A DNA stretch of 64,000 bases, taken from Dichetophora obliterata. Its lineage: Eukaryota > Arthropoda > Insecta > Diptera > Sciomyzidae. Of the stretch, positions 10,513-23,000 are shown in pieces. The notes under the pieces were generated by a model, which saw only the letters and a list, made by a program, of their open reading frames with translations, had not been told where the DNA came from and did not search any database. Each line of letters starts with the position of its first letter. The stretch's first letter is position 1. The translations under genes and the position numbers were made by a program. Location: positions 73,168,346 through 73,232,345 of the forward strand of contig OY986438.1 of NCBI GenBank assembly GCA_963920525.1. Direction: 5' to 3'.

Positions 10513-12552
10513 CTAATTAAAAAAAGTGAATAGTATTAGTCTAAATTGGTGCTCAGACACATTAAATTTTAACATATTAGAAAGACTGTTGCACAAGTGC
10601 ATGCATCTAGCTATTGGTTCATTATTAGCATAATTGGTCCTATGGAGATTTTCTTCAAACATACGAATGCGCCTCAAATCCCTTGGTGCATTATTAATTT
10701 GAAAAAGATTTGACAGTTCAATGCAGTTAATTTTACCAGAAAATATGTTATACACAAATAAAAGAGAAAAAACCGATCTTCTGTCTTTAAGGGATTGCAA
10801 TCCAAGGAATTTACGACGAGCCTCATATGTGGGAAGACCATCAGGCCAGTAAAGCTTTTTAAGTGCATATTTACTCATTAGTTTTTGAACTCTCTCTATT
10901 CGGTTTGATTCAATAATATAACACGGGTTCCAAACAATCGAACAATATTCGATTATACTTCGAATCAAAGAAACATATTACGATTTTATAGTTAACGGAT
11001 CTTTAAAAATTTTAGTATGCCTTTTGATAAATCCAAACATTGAATATGACTTAGATATAATATAATCATAATGGTTTTTAAAATTTAGCTGAGTATCAAA
11101 AATAACCCCAAATCCTTTATCTCAACTTTGCGCTCCAAAATACAATCATTCAATGTATAATTGAACAAAACGCTATTAGTACATTTAGTATAAGAAACTA
11201 TACAAAATTTTTTGATATTCAAGAACAATTTATTTGACAGACACCAACTATGCAATGCGGAGAGATCACTTTGGAGACATATGCAGTCAGATTCGTTCGA
11301 AATTTTAAGAAATAGTTTGACATCATCAGCGTATAAGAGACATCTAGCAAAATTTAAGTGTTTTGGAAAATAATTAATAAAAATCAAAAAAAGAAGAGGA
11401 CCGCAATGGCTACCTTGTGGAACTCCTGACAAAGCATCAATTGCAACGTCCGCAATAGTTGACCCAATTTTTACATAAAGCTTTCTATCTTTCAGATAAC
11501 TTTTTAAAAAAGCAATTAAAGTATCCGACAAACCGAACTTTTTTAATTTGCTTAGAAGAATAAAGTGATCAACTTTATCAAATGCCTTAGAAAAGTCAGT
11601 GTAGATGATATCTAACTGACTACCGTTCTCCATTGCATTAATAATGTTTTTCGAAATAAGCAGTAAATTTGAACATGTTGATCTCCCAAGAAAAAACCCA
11701 TGTTGAAATTCAGAGATGGCACACTTCACATGCTCGAATTATTTGATTTTTAATATATGATCAAACAATTTGGCTATTGTGCATTGTTTCACAATGGCCC
11801 TGTAATTATTTACATCACAACGATTACCAGTTTAAAAAATCGGAACGACCAAGCAAATTTTCCATAAATCTAAAAAATGCCTTTTTTAATACATAGATTA
11901 AAAATGAAAGCTAAAGGAACAGCAATATTTTCTGCACAAAGTTTAAAAAACATTGGCGGGAAATCCCCATGTTCAAATGTTGCTAGGTTCAAGATGATTA
12001 ATTGCTAAAACTACGTTTTCTACACTTATATTAAAGACATCCAAAAAATCAATATTTAGGTCTTCAAAATTGAGATAATTTAGATTGATGATATATGATG
12101 ATTTAGATTGATGATCTATGATTCTCATACACATTTTGGAAATATTTAGAGAAAAGAAAGGCTGATTCTAAAGCATTATTAGATTTTAAACCATCAAATT
12201 CCATACTGGTTGGATACCCACTGGTTTTTTTCTTAGAATTTAAGTACTCCCAAAAATACTTTGGATTTGATTTTAAATTACTTTCTACATTTAAAACATA
12301 CGTTTTAAAAAGGAAATTATGAAGGCAATCAAACTCATTCCTTAATCGAGTAAAATTTAATTTATCTGCCAAGCAATTAGTGTTTTTGAATTTTTTAGCA
12401 GCTTTGTTTTTCAGATTTTTTAACTTTGCTAATCTAGAGTTAAACCAAAGTGGTTTATTTCTTACGTATTTACTTTTTTTAGGAACAAACAGAGAAGAAG
12501 CAAACAAAAGTTTAGGGCAAAAACTTTGATATGCGAGAGACGGACTATCCAT
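10513..12552 (-). pseudogene. LINE ORF2 reverse transcriptase and C-terminal region
   Basis: The minus frame 11085-11729 (214 residues) holds RT motifs FLGRSTCSN, YTDFSKAFDKVDH, SGVPQGSHCGPLLFLIFIN and the palm LLYADDVKLF. After a shift, 10513-10968 gives the thumb and C-terminus (ILEYCSIVWNP-like and RNRIERVQK-like blocks, then NAPRDLRRIR). The frame 12103-12552 (149 residues) is the linker between endonuclease and RT (NKPLWFNSRLAKLKNLKNKAAKKF, FWEYLNSKKKTSGYP). The stretch 11730-12100 is RT fingers in broken frames. The protein would nick target DNA and copy the LINE RNA in place. Frameshifts at about 11080, 11730 and 12100 inactivate it. Confidence 0.85.
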
Positions 12553-12564
12553 ATAATATAAAAA

Positions 12565-13031
12565 TTACCAATCAACAGAGCTTAAGTATTCATTAATAGC
12601 TGTAAAGTTACCTTTTGCAAAATTTAATTGGATTAATGAGTCATTATAAGTTGAATCAAACTTGTAAAACCCGAGTTCAATAAATAATGCATTATGATGA
12701 ATGCTGTTATTAACTATGGGTGCCAGGTTTTCTTTGCAAACCACTTTTAGATCGTTACTGACAAAAACTAAATCTAGAACTCTATTTAAGCCATTCTTAG
12801 TCGAATTTATCTGTTGAAAATTATTAGAAAAAAAATAGCTCATCAATAAATTTTCATTATCAGACTGCAAATCAAATGGTAAAAGAGTATTATCATCAAA
12901 TACCCAAGATATTTTACCTAAATTAAAATCACCCATAACTACAATATTGTGATTTGAGCTAAGGCTATCGGCTAGAAAGTTGATGTTATCAATATGCTTT
13001 TGATAAACTTCTGTTATGCTATTTGGTGGAA
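12565..13031 (-). pseudogene. LINE ORF2 endonuclease, C-terminal half
   Basis: The minus frame at 12565-12936 starts MGDFNLG, the catalytic GDFN box of APE-type endonucleases, and continues to RVLDLVF and the SIHHNALFIEL segment (the H of the catalytic SDH-like box). Further upstream codons run to 13031, where the CACTA element interrupts the PPN segment. The other half resumes at 29303. Confidence 0.85.
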
Positions 13032-13388
13032 CACTAAGAAAAAAGCTGCGGGTTAAAATTTAGCTGTGTCGTACTTAGTTTCAGAATTGTTTAATTTTAC
13101 GAAAATTAAGTCTTCACAGTCTTAAAACAAATTTAAAATAAGAACAAAAATCTTAAAACGAGATAAAAATTTAAAAATTAGAAAAAAAGTCTGGAATTAA
13201 GAATAAAATTCTTGATTTTAGATTATATCAAGAGTATATTTCTTATTTCAAAACTTGTTATTCTTAAAACAAGTTTGAAATGCTTAAATTAATCTAAATA
13301 CGGTCATTTCTTTCAGTATTTCTACTCTTTTGAGCGAGTGCACATGTTTAAGAAAAAGTGTTAAAAAAAATTGTGAAAAGTGTGTGTA
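13032..13388 (+). promoter_or_regulatory. CACTA left terminus and subterminal repeat region
   Basis: The first 15 bases are the TIR. Behind it, CTTAAAAC/TCTTAAAA motifs recur in both orientations (near 13118, 13150 and 13260), as do subterminal transposase sites in plant CACTA elements. A promoter for gene 1 must lie here, but no clear TATA box stands out. Confidence 0.6.
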
Positions 13389-15277
13389 ATGGAAAACTCT
13401 GAAGAAATAAATATTGTGGAAAGCTCCGCAGACAATTGGATGGCTGTAGCAATTGAAGAAATCATTTCGGCCGATGAAAACAGTTTACATGTTCCCGAGG
13501 AAAACACAACTCAAAGCGGAGCATGCTTTGCATTGCAGACTTTTCAAAAAACAATCTGCAGTAATCAGGACGAAGAAAATTTGAAAAAACTATTGAAAGA
13601 ATTCAATATGGAATCTGTTTTTGAGTATTTAAAGGGTAAGTACTATGTTCCTACTAAAAATGTATGTGCTAAGCGTTTTTTATCTCTTGGACATATTAAA
13701 GCTGCTCAAGTGACTTATAAAAGCTTAAAGCTTATAAAGGCTATTCCCCCGTTAGGGCTGCGCATGGAGTTTCGAGAAAAATTATTTGCTTGGAAAAAAA
13801 AGCAGGTAAAAAGTCTTGTTTTGATAAAAATTGAAAAAAGGATTTTTTTAATGTTTTTTTAATAGTTTGGAATAGATGACGAGACCATGTCAATGCTATC
13901 GAAAGTAGAGGACTGGCTGAAAGCTGTGCAAAATCCAAAAAACACTTCCTTAAACTCTTCATCCACAAATTTATCAATGTGTGGAAAGCTCAATAAAGAT
14001 TTGAGTGTTTTTCTTAATGAAACATCAAAAGGAAAAAATATCCAAGAGTTTTATAAGGAAAATCAAAACTTGACAAACGTATACCGGAATGATTTGATAA
14101 ACATCATAGTAGAAGAAGTGATCAGCAATAATGTCACTCTGCAGGCAAAAGATTTCCTTGTGTTAATAAATGATATTGTAGATATTTTCCCAAATGAAAG
14201 AGTTGTTGAGGTAAGTCTTACATTAAATTTGTGAATCAAAAATGTATTTTAAAAGTTGTTTCTTACCAAAAAGGAATACTATTTTATACCTAGACATGGA
14301 CGCAACAATCCAAGCGGTAAACTCTACGCTAAATACAAAAATAGAAGATCAAAAAACCAGAAACTAAAAACTGAGGAAAGAAATAGGGATAAAGGTTCTT
14401 CCACAGAAACATTACGTATTAGCAGTGAAGTCTTACCTGAAATTGATAGGTCAACACTTTTGGCATTTAGAACATATTTGAGCAGGGATTGTTCTGATTG
14501 GAATGAAGTTCGTGACAAATGGAAGTTAACTTGCAAGATGCGTCAGCAGGATTTACACGATATGGGAAGCGTTGATTTTTTAATGTCTGGCCTAAGTTGT
14601 CCGATTCCAGAGCACCAGAATTGGTAAATACTATTCAGTTTTTAATTTTAGTTACATAAAATTTATATAAGTTTATTTTAGATAAAAATTGATTTCGATA
14701 TATTATATCCATCAAAAGGACATCTATTGTATTCCAAATGGGAGAATTTTAAGAACAAACTTTTTCTGTATTATGAAAAAAACATTCGCAATGATTTTTG
14801 CAAGCAGCAATTTATTGACGCTAAATTAACTGATATTAAAAGTAAGACTTTACATTTATTTATTCGTATAAGTATTGTTGTAGACGATCAATCGACTTAC
14901 GAGCACGTGAATATGTATTAATCTTATTTTTTTTTTCTTTAGACGCTCAGGATTACATATTATCTATACTTCTTAACGCAGTAATGCCTTCCCCAACTCG
15001 ATTCAAGAACGACTCAGGAAAACTCAACAAAAAGGCAACTTTAGTGGATGCAGAGGAAAGTTTTGCTTTGAGGCTGACGTCGCTTAATGATTACCAACGA
15101 AAAATCGATGAAATACTTACTAAGTATTACTCAGCTAGAATGACAGTACAACCCTTTCTTTTGGTAGAAGGGCTATCAGACGCCGACATCAAAGGTTTCT
15201 ATGTATATTTTGATAAGACTTTATATAAACTTGATTCATATCTCGAATGTTTAGACGTGTGCTTTAAAATTTTCTAA
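13389..15277 (+). CDS. CACTA gene 1: five-exon protein of unknown function (accessory transposition protein?)
   Basis: I place exons at 13389-13805, 13866-14210, 14274-14623, 14682-14841 and 14943-15277. GT and AG flank every intron, and the reading phase matches at the 1/2, 2/3 and 4/5 joins. The start is the ATG at 13389, since the codon at 13380 is GTG. The product is about 530 residues. It begins acidic (MENSEEINIVESS), has a basic stretch in exon 3 (KYKNRRSKNQKLK), and ends with a conserved-looking tail (FDKTLYKLDSYLECLDVCFKIF-type, in exon 5). The 3/4 join as drawn makes a TGA, so either the donor differs by one base or a mutation has occurred. I do not recognise a domain. By position it may play the role of the second CACTA protein (TNPA-like), which is inference. 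Confidence 0.65.
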
Positions 15278-15427
15278 GTATTTAATTTGAAATACCCCGA
15301 TGCGTGCCAATTGGCATGGCTTTTTATACAAAAATTTTTTTTTTAAATTAATACTTCATTTGATTCTAAATCCTCAAATATTACATGTCTTTTTAATTTC
15401 ATCGCCAACAACTAATTATCTATTAAA
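15278..15427 (+). other. Short spacer between the two CACTA genes
   Basis: This 150-bp AT-rich stretch contains a small inverted repeat (TGCCAATTGGCA at 15306-15317) and a long T run. No ORF is seen. It could hold the terminator of gene 1 or the promoter of gene 2. Confidence 0.4.
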
Positions 15428-17861
15428 ATGTATATTTGCTTTGAATGCTTCAAAAAATTTTTAGGCGCACGTCTTTTAATTCGTCATTTAAAAGATGATC
15501 ACTTTAAATGCACAAACCTTTTAAAAATAAAATGTATACAAAATCAATGTAACCAAACTTTTACTAATTTTATGTACTTTCGAATACATTTGGAAAAACA
15601 GCATCCAATTAAAGAAAATTCCAATAATTGCAACGCACTAGTACGTTGCACACCCTCTTATTCATTAATTGGTAAAACTGAACACAATGAAGTGTGCTCT
15701 ATTCATAATTACAATTCACGTTCAGTTTCAAATGACCAAAATACAACTTTGCAAACTATTAATGTTTTGAAAAAGCAAGCATTGCAATTGTCCTTAAATT
15801 TGCACCATCAAAATTTTAATTCAAGGAAACAAGTATTAGTAATTCAAAAAATGATTTCATCTTTACTGTCTTCTTTATCTTTGGCAGTAGAAAATGTTTT
15901 AAAAACCAATGAAGTTGGAAAAGATTTGCTTCAAGATTTAGAGTGTGTGCTAGATTTTTGTAAAGATCCTTTCCAAGAGATTACATCAGAATACCGCTTT
16001 TTGAAAGTTTTATCCGATTTAAACCTATATAAACATCCAAAGTCTTTTACAATAAGTAGCACAATTTCTGAAATTATTTCTCACGGCAATCCTACTTTAG
16101 GTCCTAAATTGGCCGACATTCAGATTATGTCTTTAAAATTTATGATGAAATCGATTTTTGAATTACCAAAACTTTTACATCTTACATTAGGAAACACAAA
16201 AAAAGCTTGCAAAGTAACTGTTTGTATGACTTTGCTTGTGGAGAAATATTCAAATTAAAAAACCAAAGAACACAGTCTGATTTAGTAATTCCTTATATTC
16301 TTTTTTGTGATGACTTTCAAATAAATAATCCACTTGGTAGTCACACATATTCTATTTGTGGATGTTATTTAAGTTTTCCCACAATGCCTCAATATTTGCT
16401 TTCTAAAGTAGAATATATCTTTCATGCAGCTTTTATATCGTCGGAAAATTTAAAGACGTGTGGTAATTTAAACACTTTTTATCATTTAGTGGAAGAACTG
16501 AAATTGCTTGAGGAAGGTATAGATATTGTAGTAGAGAATAAAATATTCAAAGTTAGCTTTATTCTTGGTTTAATTGTAGGCGATAACTTAGCTATGAATA
16601 GTATTTTGGGGTTTGTACAATCTTTCAATTCTATGAAATATTGCCGCTCCTGTACAAGAACGAAGTTACAAATGCAGAGCGATGTTTTTGAAAATATGGG
16701 CCACTTAAAGACAGAAAAAAACTACGAAGATGATTTGCTAATAAATGACTTTCACAAAACAGGCTTAAAAAGGAGTTGCATTTTTAATGAATTAAATAGT
16801 TTTCATGTAACAGAAAATTTTTGTTTTGATTTAATGCACGATATATATGAAGGCGATATATTCGACGTGTGCAATATACTAATAGCATTAATAAATGAGA
16901 AAGTTCTGACACTAAACGAGATAAATAACAGAAAGAAACTTTTTCAATTCGGTGAAACTGAAATCGGAAATATCTCCGTACCATTAACTATTGAGAGACT
17001 AAAGACATTTAACTTGAGCATGACTGCAAGCGAAATTGGATGTTTTATTCATTTTCTGCCACTGATAATAGGCGATCTTATTCCTATTGGCAATCAAAAT
17101 TGGGAACTTTTTATAACTTTATTGGAAATTATCGATTTTTTGTTAAAATCAACATATCACTATGAAGAATTAAACCATTTTCAAAGTTTAGTTCAAAAAC
17201 ATCACACAATTTATACGAATCTTTATGGGCCACTCAAGCCAAAACACCATTTTCTCGTTCATTATGCTACGGCAATAAAGAAATGTGGTCCATTGAACCA
17301 TGTATGGAACATGCGTTTTGAGGCGAAGCATAAAGAAGCGAAGATGTATTTAAATAATATTACCTCGAGAGTAAATCCTTCTCGCTTTTTAGCAATTAAA
17401 TCTGCAATAAAATTTTCAAGTTTTTTGTTAGACCATGAGAACACATTAGAACCTCTTTCTAGTTATGAATCTTCTAAAATCGTTGATTTAAGGCAATATG
17501 ATTTTTTTTCTAGAATAAAGTTTGTATCAGATATAGATTTTACCAGTGTAGAAATTATTGACGAATTAACTTATAAGAGTACACGTTATAAAACTAATTA
17601 TTTCTTAGCTATTAAGGAAAACACCCTTGATCTCTTTAAAATAAAAGCTTTTTTGTGTCAAAATTAAAATATTTATGTTATGTGTTATCGAAGTAATATA
17701 AGAGATTTTCACAATCATTTTCAGTCATATGAAATTGCAACTGGACCAAGTTCAGAAACTGATAATGCACACATTATAAATATTTGTAACTTTACTAGCC
17801 CACCTTTACATGTATATATAAATAATAGCAAAGCCTTTATAAGACTTAAAAATATATAATA
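15428..17861 (+). CDS. CACTA gene 2: zinc-finger transposase (one frameshift)
   Basis: The ATG at 15428 opens a frame with two Cys/His finger-like units (CFECFKKF...HLKDDH and CIQNQCNQTF...HLEKQH, residues 4-60). An A-run at 16198-16205 coincides with a one-base frame change, after which a 480-residue frame runs to 17667. That frame includes CDDFQINNPLGSH, CRSCTRTK, FHVTENFCFDLMHDIYEGD and LKPKHHFLVHY, then GPLNHVWNMRFEAKHKEAK. The D-LMHDIYEGD box and the KPKHHFL/MRFEAKH boxes parallel those of tnp2-type CACTA transposases. A last exon at about 17724-17861 after a clear TTTTCAG acceptor is likely. Its donor (near 17655, GTGTCA) is weak. The CACTA ends support the transposase role. Apart from the shift it is nearly intact. 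Confidence 0.75.
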
Positions 17862-18088
17862 AGAATTATAGGTATATCAATTTGTTATTTTATTACATAT
17901 AAAAATATGAATTTTGTGTATTTTTGATTTATTTATATATAAAAATCTTCTTTAAATGCAAGAAACTGCATATTTTTGCACAAGTTGATTATCAATAAGA
18001 CTCCATCATACCTTTTCGAAAAACTATGTTTCAGTGCATCGAACAGAACTCTTAATTTAATATTACCAAGATATTCATGTTTACATTC

Positions 18089-18660
18089 TGTTGGAATCGG
18101 TGCTATTTTTATCGCCAAATTGCTCCGGTCATAGGGGGCGGGAGCAATTTAGCGCGTAAAAATAACACGCGCGCGTGATGATAGGCTTTCGGTAGCCTAC
18201 CATCTTGAGGTTAGAGTTAAGAGCTAAAAATGAGGAAAAGAAGTTGTGCTCCTCATTAACCACCAAAGGTTGTAGGGATCTCTGTTAAATGAAGAGTATC
18301 ATTTAACAGAAATAACTCCACAAAATTTGGTTATTAATTAGGGGGTAATTAATAACAACTTAAGTAGTGCATTTTGAACGTGTTTTTTATTACCTTCTTG
18401 GCTGGCGGTTGAATTGAGAAGAGGGAAAATTAACAAAAAGAGAAATGTACATTGCAATTGCGTTTAAGCTTAAGGCCCAGCTTTTAAGCTGGGTTTAGTT
18501 TACAGTATTTTAAGTTCATAATTTAAACTTTTAATTAAAGCCGCAGGCTTGAGCTGCGTTTAGTTACAAAAGTAAATTTAAGAATAAAAGTAAAAGAGTA
18601 AATGCATAAACTTCATTTATATGAAAAATAACCATTTGGATACGCATCGGGGCGTAGACA
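18089..18660 (-). repeat. 3' LTR of BEL element
   Basis: 572 bp, TG...CA on both strands. It is identical to 27884-28455 except for about four substitutions, for example GCGCGCGTG versus GCGCGAGTG and CCTACC versus CCCACC. The accessory ORF ends 27 bp inside it. Confidence 0.95.
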
Positions 18661-18686
18661 TGCCGCCCGCCTTGCACTAGTGCAAT

Positions 18687-19207
18687 TTACAAGATACTCT
18701 GCAGCCGCTGAAGCTCACGGATGGCGTTTAAAAGGTGTTCCCGTGGACTTTCGCTGCGATTGGTGCCTGTCGATCGTGTACATGCCCTGGAGCGCCCGGT
18801 TGGCTGAGGCGACTGTAGTCGTTGGCGAGGCCGTGAGCGCCATTTCGAAGCGTTAGGCTGTACCCGTGGACGTACAGGCGAAGGCGACGGACTGACTCTT
18901 CGTCCCAGCCGGTGAGCTATACCGCTTTCTCTCTTCTTGGTGGTTTTGCCGGCTCGCCGGTTTGAGTCGGACTGGATCGTGATGCGTTTTTGATTCGCAT
19001 GCAGCATCGAGTGGTAGAGACCCTTGCACACATTGCACACGGCTTTGGACGTACATCTTCCGGCGGTATGGGAGCGAGCGAGGCAGTTCGAACAATAGCC
19101 ATGTCGAACCACGGCCTGGCGACGGTGCAGGACAGACATGGCCTTTAATTTTTTGCAGAATCGGATGGAATGTCGCCGCTGGCACAGTTGACATTCATAA
19201 AGCCTAG
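18687..19207 (-). CDS. BEL accessory ORF: double zinc-knuckle, Arg/Ser-rich protein
   Basis: On the minus strand, downstream of pol in the place where env would lie, an open frame of about 170 residues begins near 19207 and ends at 18687. It contains ECQLCQRRHSIRFC, then YCSNCLARSHTAGRC, then CNVCKGLYHSMLH. This is the same three-part Cys/His layout as the element's own Gag ([41 protein letters not shown]). A basic Arg/Ser/Pro-rich tail follows. The frame has no good upstream ATG, but a strong 3' splice acceptor (TTTCTTTCTCTAG then G) lies immediately before it at 19203. A spliced subgenomic mRNA is therefore likely; the first internal ATG is at 19139. It is GC-rich compared with its neighbours. 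A role as nucleic-acid chaperone or RNA binder is inference. Confidence 0.7.
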
Positions 19208-19219
19208 AGAAAGAAACCG
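19203..19219 (-). promoter_or_regulatory. Putative 3' splice acceptor for the accessory ORF
   Basis: The minus strand reads a pyrimidine tract CGGTTTCTTTCTCTAG directly followed by the open zinc-knuckle frame. No matching donor was fixed by eye. Confidence 0.5.
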
Positions 19220-19419
19220 AAAAGTTTATTAGTGCATGGCATAATTGTGGAGAGAACTATGTTAGCTGGGTTATGTCGTAACTAGGGATAAGACATGTAC
19301 GAGTGAGAAGTGAGAGTATAGTGTAGCATTGATGGAGTGAGAGCTAGAATAAACATGAGATATATGAGTAACTAAAAAAGGTAACTAGACGGTGAGCTGA
19401 TGTTTGAGTTGATTGTACT
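19220..19419 (-). other. Spacer between BEL pol and accessory ORF
   Basis: About 200 bp without an ORF of note, mixed composition. A branch point for the downstream acceptor would lie here. Confidence 0.5.
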
Positions 19420-20019
19420 TTATTGAGAGGGGAGAACGCATAGCTTGACGATGGGCCGAGTGACAATTCCAGTTTGCGTCCGTATGTCAGCGACTCGGGT
19501 GCGTCTATCTGGGCCTAGGTAGGTGTTAACAATGCGGCCAAGTCGCCATTCCGCGGGAGGGAGCAATTCATCTTTTATTACAACCAAATCTTCCACTTGA
19601 AGATCTCGTGCTGGATATTTCCACTTGTATCGTTTGTGCAATTCGACCAAGTATTCCTCTTTCCATCGCCGACTGAACTGGTGATGGAGGATTTTAACTT
19701 TCTCCCACCGGTTGATTAATGATAGATTCCCCTTATCGAGTTCAGGTATAGACATCAATGGGGCACCTCGAAGAAAATGTCCAGGGGTTAAGGGCAAGAG
19801 TTGAGTGGGATCATCACTAATGGGAGAAAGAGGGCGCGAGTTCAGCACCGCTTCGATGCGGATTAAGAGAGTTGACACTTCTTCAAACGTAAATCTATGA
19901 TTGAGAGTGATTTTTTTGAAGTGTGTCTTGAAGCTTTTTACAGCAGCTTCCCATAACCCACCCATATGTGGGGCACTGGGGGGTATGAAGGTCCATTTAA
20001 AACCGATATTTTTGAGCAA
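19420..20019 (-). CDS. BEL integrase C-terminal half (frame-shifted from pol)
   Basis: This 199-residue minus frame starts within the integrase core and includes the catalytic Glu block [17 protein letters not shown] (residues 14-30), the LNSRPL segment and the DUF5641-like tail ([21 protein letters not shown], PAEWRLGRI). It continues the pol frame after a one-base change at about 20000-20010 in an AAAAA run (CAAAAATATC). Without that change pol would be one ORF. The frameshift may be real or an assembly error in a homopolymer. Confidence 0.88.
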   Translation of the reverse strand: MLKNIGFKWTFIPPSAPHMGGLWEAAVKSFKTHFKKITLNHRFTFEEVSTLLIRIEAVLNSRPLSPISDDPTQLLPLTPGHFLRGAPLMSIPELDKGNLSLINRWEKVKILHHQFSRRWKEEYLVELHKRYKWKYPARDLQVEDLVVIKDELLPPAEWRLGRIVNTYLGPDRRTRVADIRTQTGIVTRPIVKLCVLPSQ

Positions 20020-23000
20020 TATCGGAGCTTTGAATAAAATGCTCGTATTCTTGTAACAGAGTTCGGTTGGCGCCTACGAAGTTGCGACCATTGTCAGAAA
20101 GCATTTTCTTAGGCAAGCCGCGCCGGCCGACGAATCTTGCAAACGCAGCACAGAAAGCTTCTGACGTGAGGTCAGAGACTGCTTCGAGGTGAATGGCTTT
20201 CGTCGCGAAACAAACGAAAACGCCTATATAGCCTTTGAGAATTGGCGCTTTTCGCAACAAAGATGATTTTAATTCTACGGGACCTGCAAAGTCGACACCG
20301 GTCACCGTGAATGGGGGGGAAAAGTCGACCCGTTCAGGAGACAGAGCAGCCATGATCTGCGTCTGCATCTTCTGTTTGTATATTGTGCACACTTTGCACT
20401 GGTTGATGCAATGTTTAATTTTATTTTTTAGTTTTGGGATATAAAACTCTTGACGCACCATTCTAAGCATGAGTCGGTGCTCCGCGTGAAGCAGAGTTTC
20501 ATGCGAGAATTTGAGGAGCAGGGAACATAGTCGTGACTTTTCAGAAACAATAATGGGATGTCTTTCATTATAGCTGAGTGATGCGTTCGCTAGACGACCA
20601 TTCACTCGTACGACAGAATCTTTGTCGAGGAAGGGATTCAAAGCTAAAAGGGAACTTTTATTTGAAACAGGCTTTGTATTTTGAAGATCTTTATACTCTT
20701 CGGGGTAGCATAAGATCTGTGACTGTTTCACGAGGCGTATTTTAACGAAATTTAATTCCTCTTGAGTTAACTCTCCCGAGTTTTTTGTGAACTCATTACT
20801 CGTATTATGCAGACAATTGTGAGTAAATCTGAAGACATAGGCTATTACCCGTAGAGCTCGAGGGTATGATGAAAACCTATTCAGAATGTCTTCTTCAGGT
20901 ATGGACGAATGGAGCAATTCTACCTTTCTGGTTTCAGGTACGACCAGTGGGACTGGGTGCGCTTGGGGCCACTTATCCTGAGAATAAAGTAGCCACTGAG
21001 GGCCGTGCCACCATAAATTGTTTTTTTCGAGATCTTGGGGCGCGCAGCCACGAGTTCCAAGATCCGCCGGGTTTTCACCTGATGGAACATGCTTCCACGT
21101 TGCGTTGCTTACATTTTTTCGAATTTCAGAGATTCTATTCGCAACGTAAGTTTTCCAAGAATATGGAGGTTTTTCGAGCCATGCCAAAACTATTGACGAG
21201 TCTGACCAGAGGAACAGCTCATGGGGTGGTAGCTCGAGTTGAGTAACCACGATTTTTACCAGTTTCGATAGGAGAACTGCTGCGCATAGTTCAAGCCGTG
21301 GTATACTTATTGTTTGTATGGGCGCCACTTTGCTTTTAGCGACAAGCAGATAGGCAGAACATTTAGAGTGGGGATTTTCATTGCGTATGTACAGAGTAGC
21401 ACAATACGCTTTCTCAGAAGAGTCGCAAAAACCGTGTATTTGAAAACTGTTTTTCAGAGAAAAACCACTCCATCGTGGGACCTGTATTTGCGAAACAGAC
21501 GGCAAATTGCTGAGAAATGTGTTCCATTTCGCCAAAGACAATGGCTTTACGCATTCATCCCAGTCAACACCTTCCAGCCAGAGTTGCTGGAGAAGAGTCT
21601 TCGCTTGGATTATGATGGGTGCCAACCAACCCGCTGGGTCAAAAAGAGCTGCGACCGCAGAGAGAATTTGCCTTTTTGTTGCCGAAGTGGTTTGAGACAT
21701 GGGTTTCACGTTATATGAAAATGAATCACTCAGTGCATTCCATCTGATGCCTAGAGTTTTGGTACAACTTGTATCATAAAACCTTAGAAAATCTTCATCC
21801 AGAAGATCGCCTAGTGGCAAATGTTCAAGAAGGTCTGGGTGATTGGCCGTAAATTTTTTAAGCGGCAGTCTGGCTGCCTTCAACACATCGATGAGCTGAT
21901 TTTGAGCATTCAGAGCAGAATGTATGTCGTGTCCTCCTGAGAGAACGTCATCAACATAAGTCTCTCGTTTGAGAATTTTGTATGCTTCGGGGTGCGTATT
22001 TTTGTTGTCTTCTGCGAGCTGATGCAGCGTGCGGATTGCCAAGTATGGCGCACAGTTCACCCCGAAGGTTAGAGTACTCAGCGCGAAATCTTCAACAGGG
22101 TTATTAGGAGTTGTTCGAAATAAAATTCTTTGGAATTCACGATCGTCTTCATGCACGAGAATTTGCCGATACATTTTTTCGATATCACCGTTGAAAACGA
22201 ATCTATAGAGACGCCAATTGAGAATGACGTTCATTAAATCTGACTGTAAAGTGGGTCCGATGCAGAGCACATCATTTAAAGAGAGCCCATTTTGGGAAGA
22301 TCTAGAAGCGTTAAATACTACTCTGACTTTTGTGGACGAGCTATCGGGTTTTACTACAGCGTGATGAGGCAAATAAAATGAGAAATAGTTGCCCTCGCGT
22401 ACAATTTCTCGGGAAAAGGTTTTCTTCATATGGGATAATGTTAAATATTCTTCAAGAACAGTATGATACTGCTTCTGCAGATCGGGTTTTTTGCCTAAGT
22501 TGGCTTCCATTTGTTTAAATTGCTTGAGTGCAATATATCGGGAGTTTCCAAGGGTTAGCTGAGAGGGGAACTGTTTCTTGAACGGAAGTCTGACCACATA
22601 GCGTCCGTCAGACTGACGAGTTGTTGTCCGTTGGAACAGATCTTCGCAGTATTGATCTTCTTCAGAAACAGTTCGATCGTTAGACACTTCTTCTGTTTCC
22701 CAAAATTTCTGCAGAATCTCGTTAAGCGAGGGCTCATCGGGGTGTGAGACTTGGGCTGAGAACGAGCACGTTTGGGCTGTGAGAGGTCCGCTAAGATACC
22801 ACCCAAAAACAGTGTTTTGAGCCATCATGCTACCAAAGACATTTAATTTTAACCCTTCGAGCATGATCTGTGGGAGAATATCGCTGCCTATGATCATGTC
22901 TATTTGAGCTGGGACGTAGAAGTTGGGATCAGCGAGCTCAATGCCTTCTATTTCCTTCAAGTTTGGGCGCACAAGAGGAAAGGTAGGCAAGAAATTCGTC

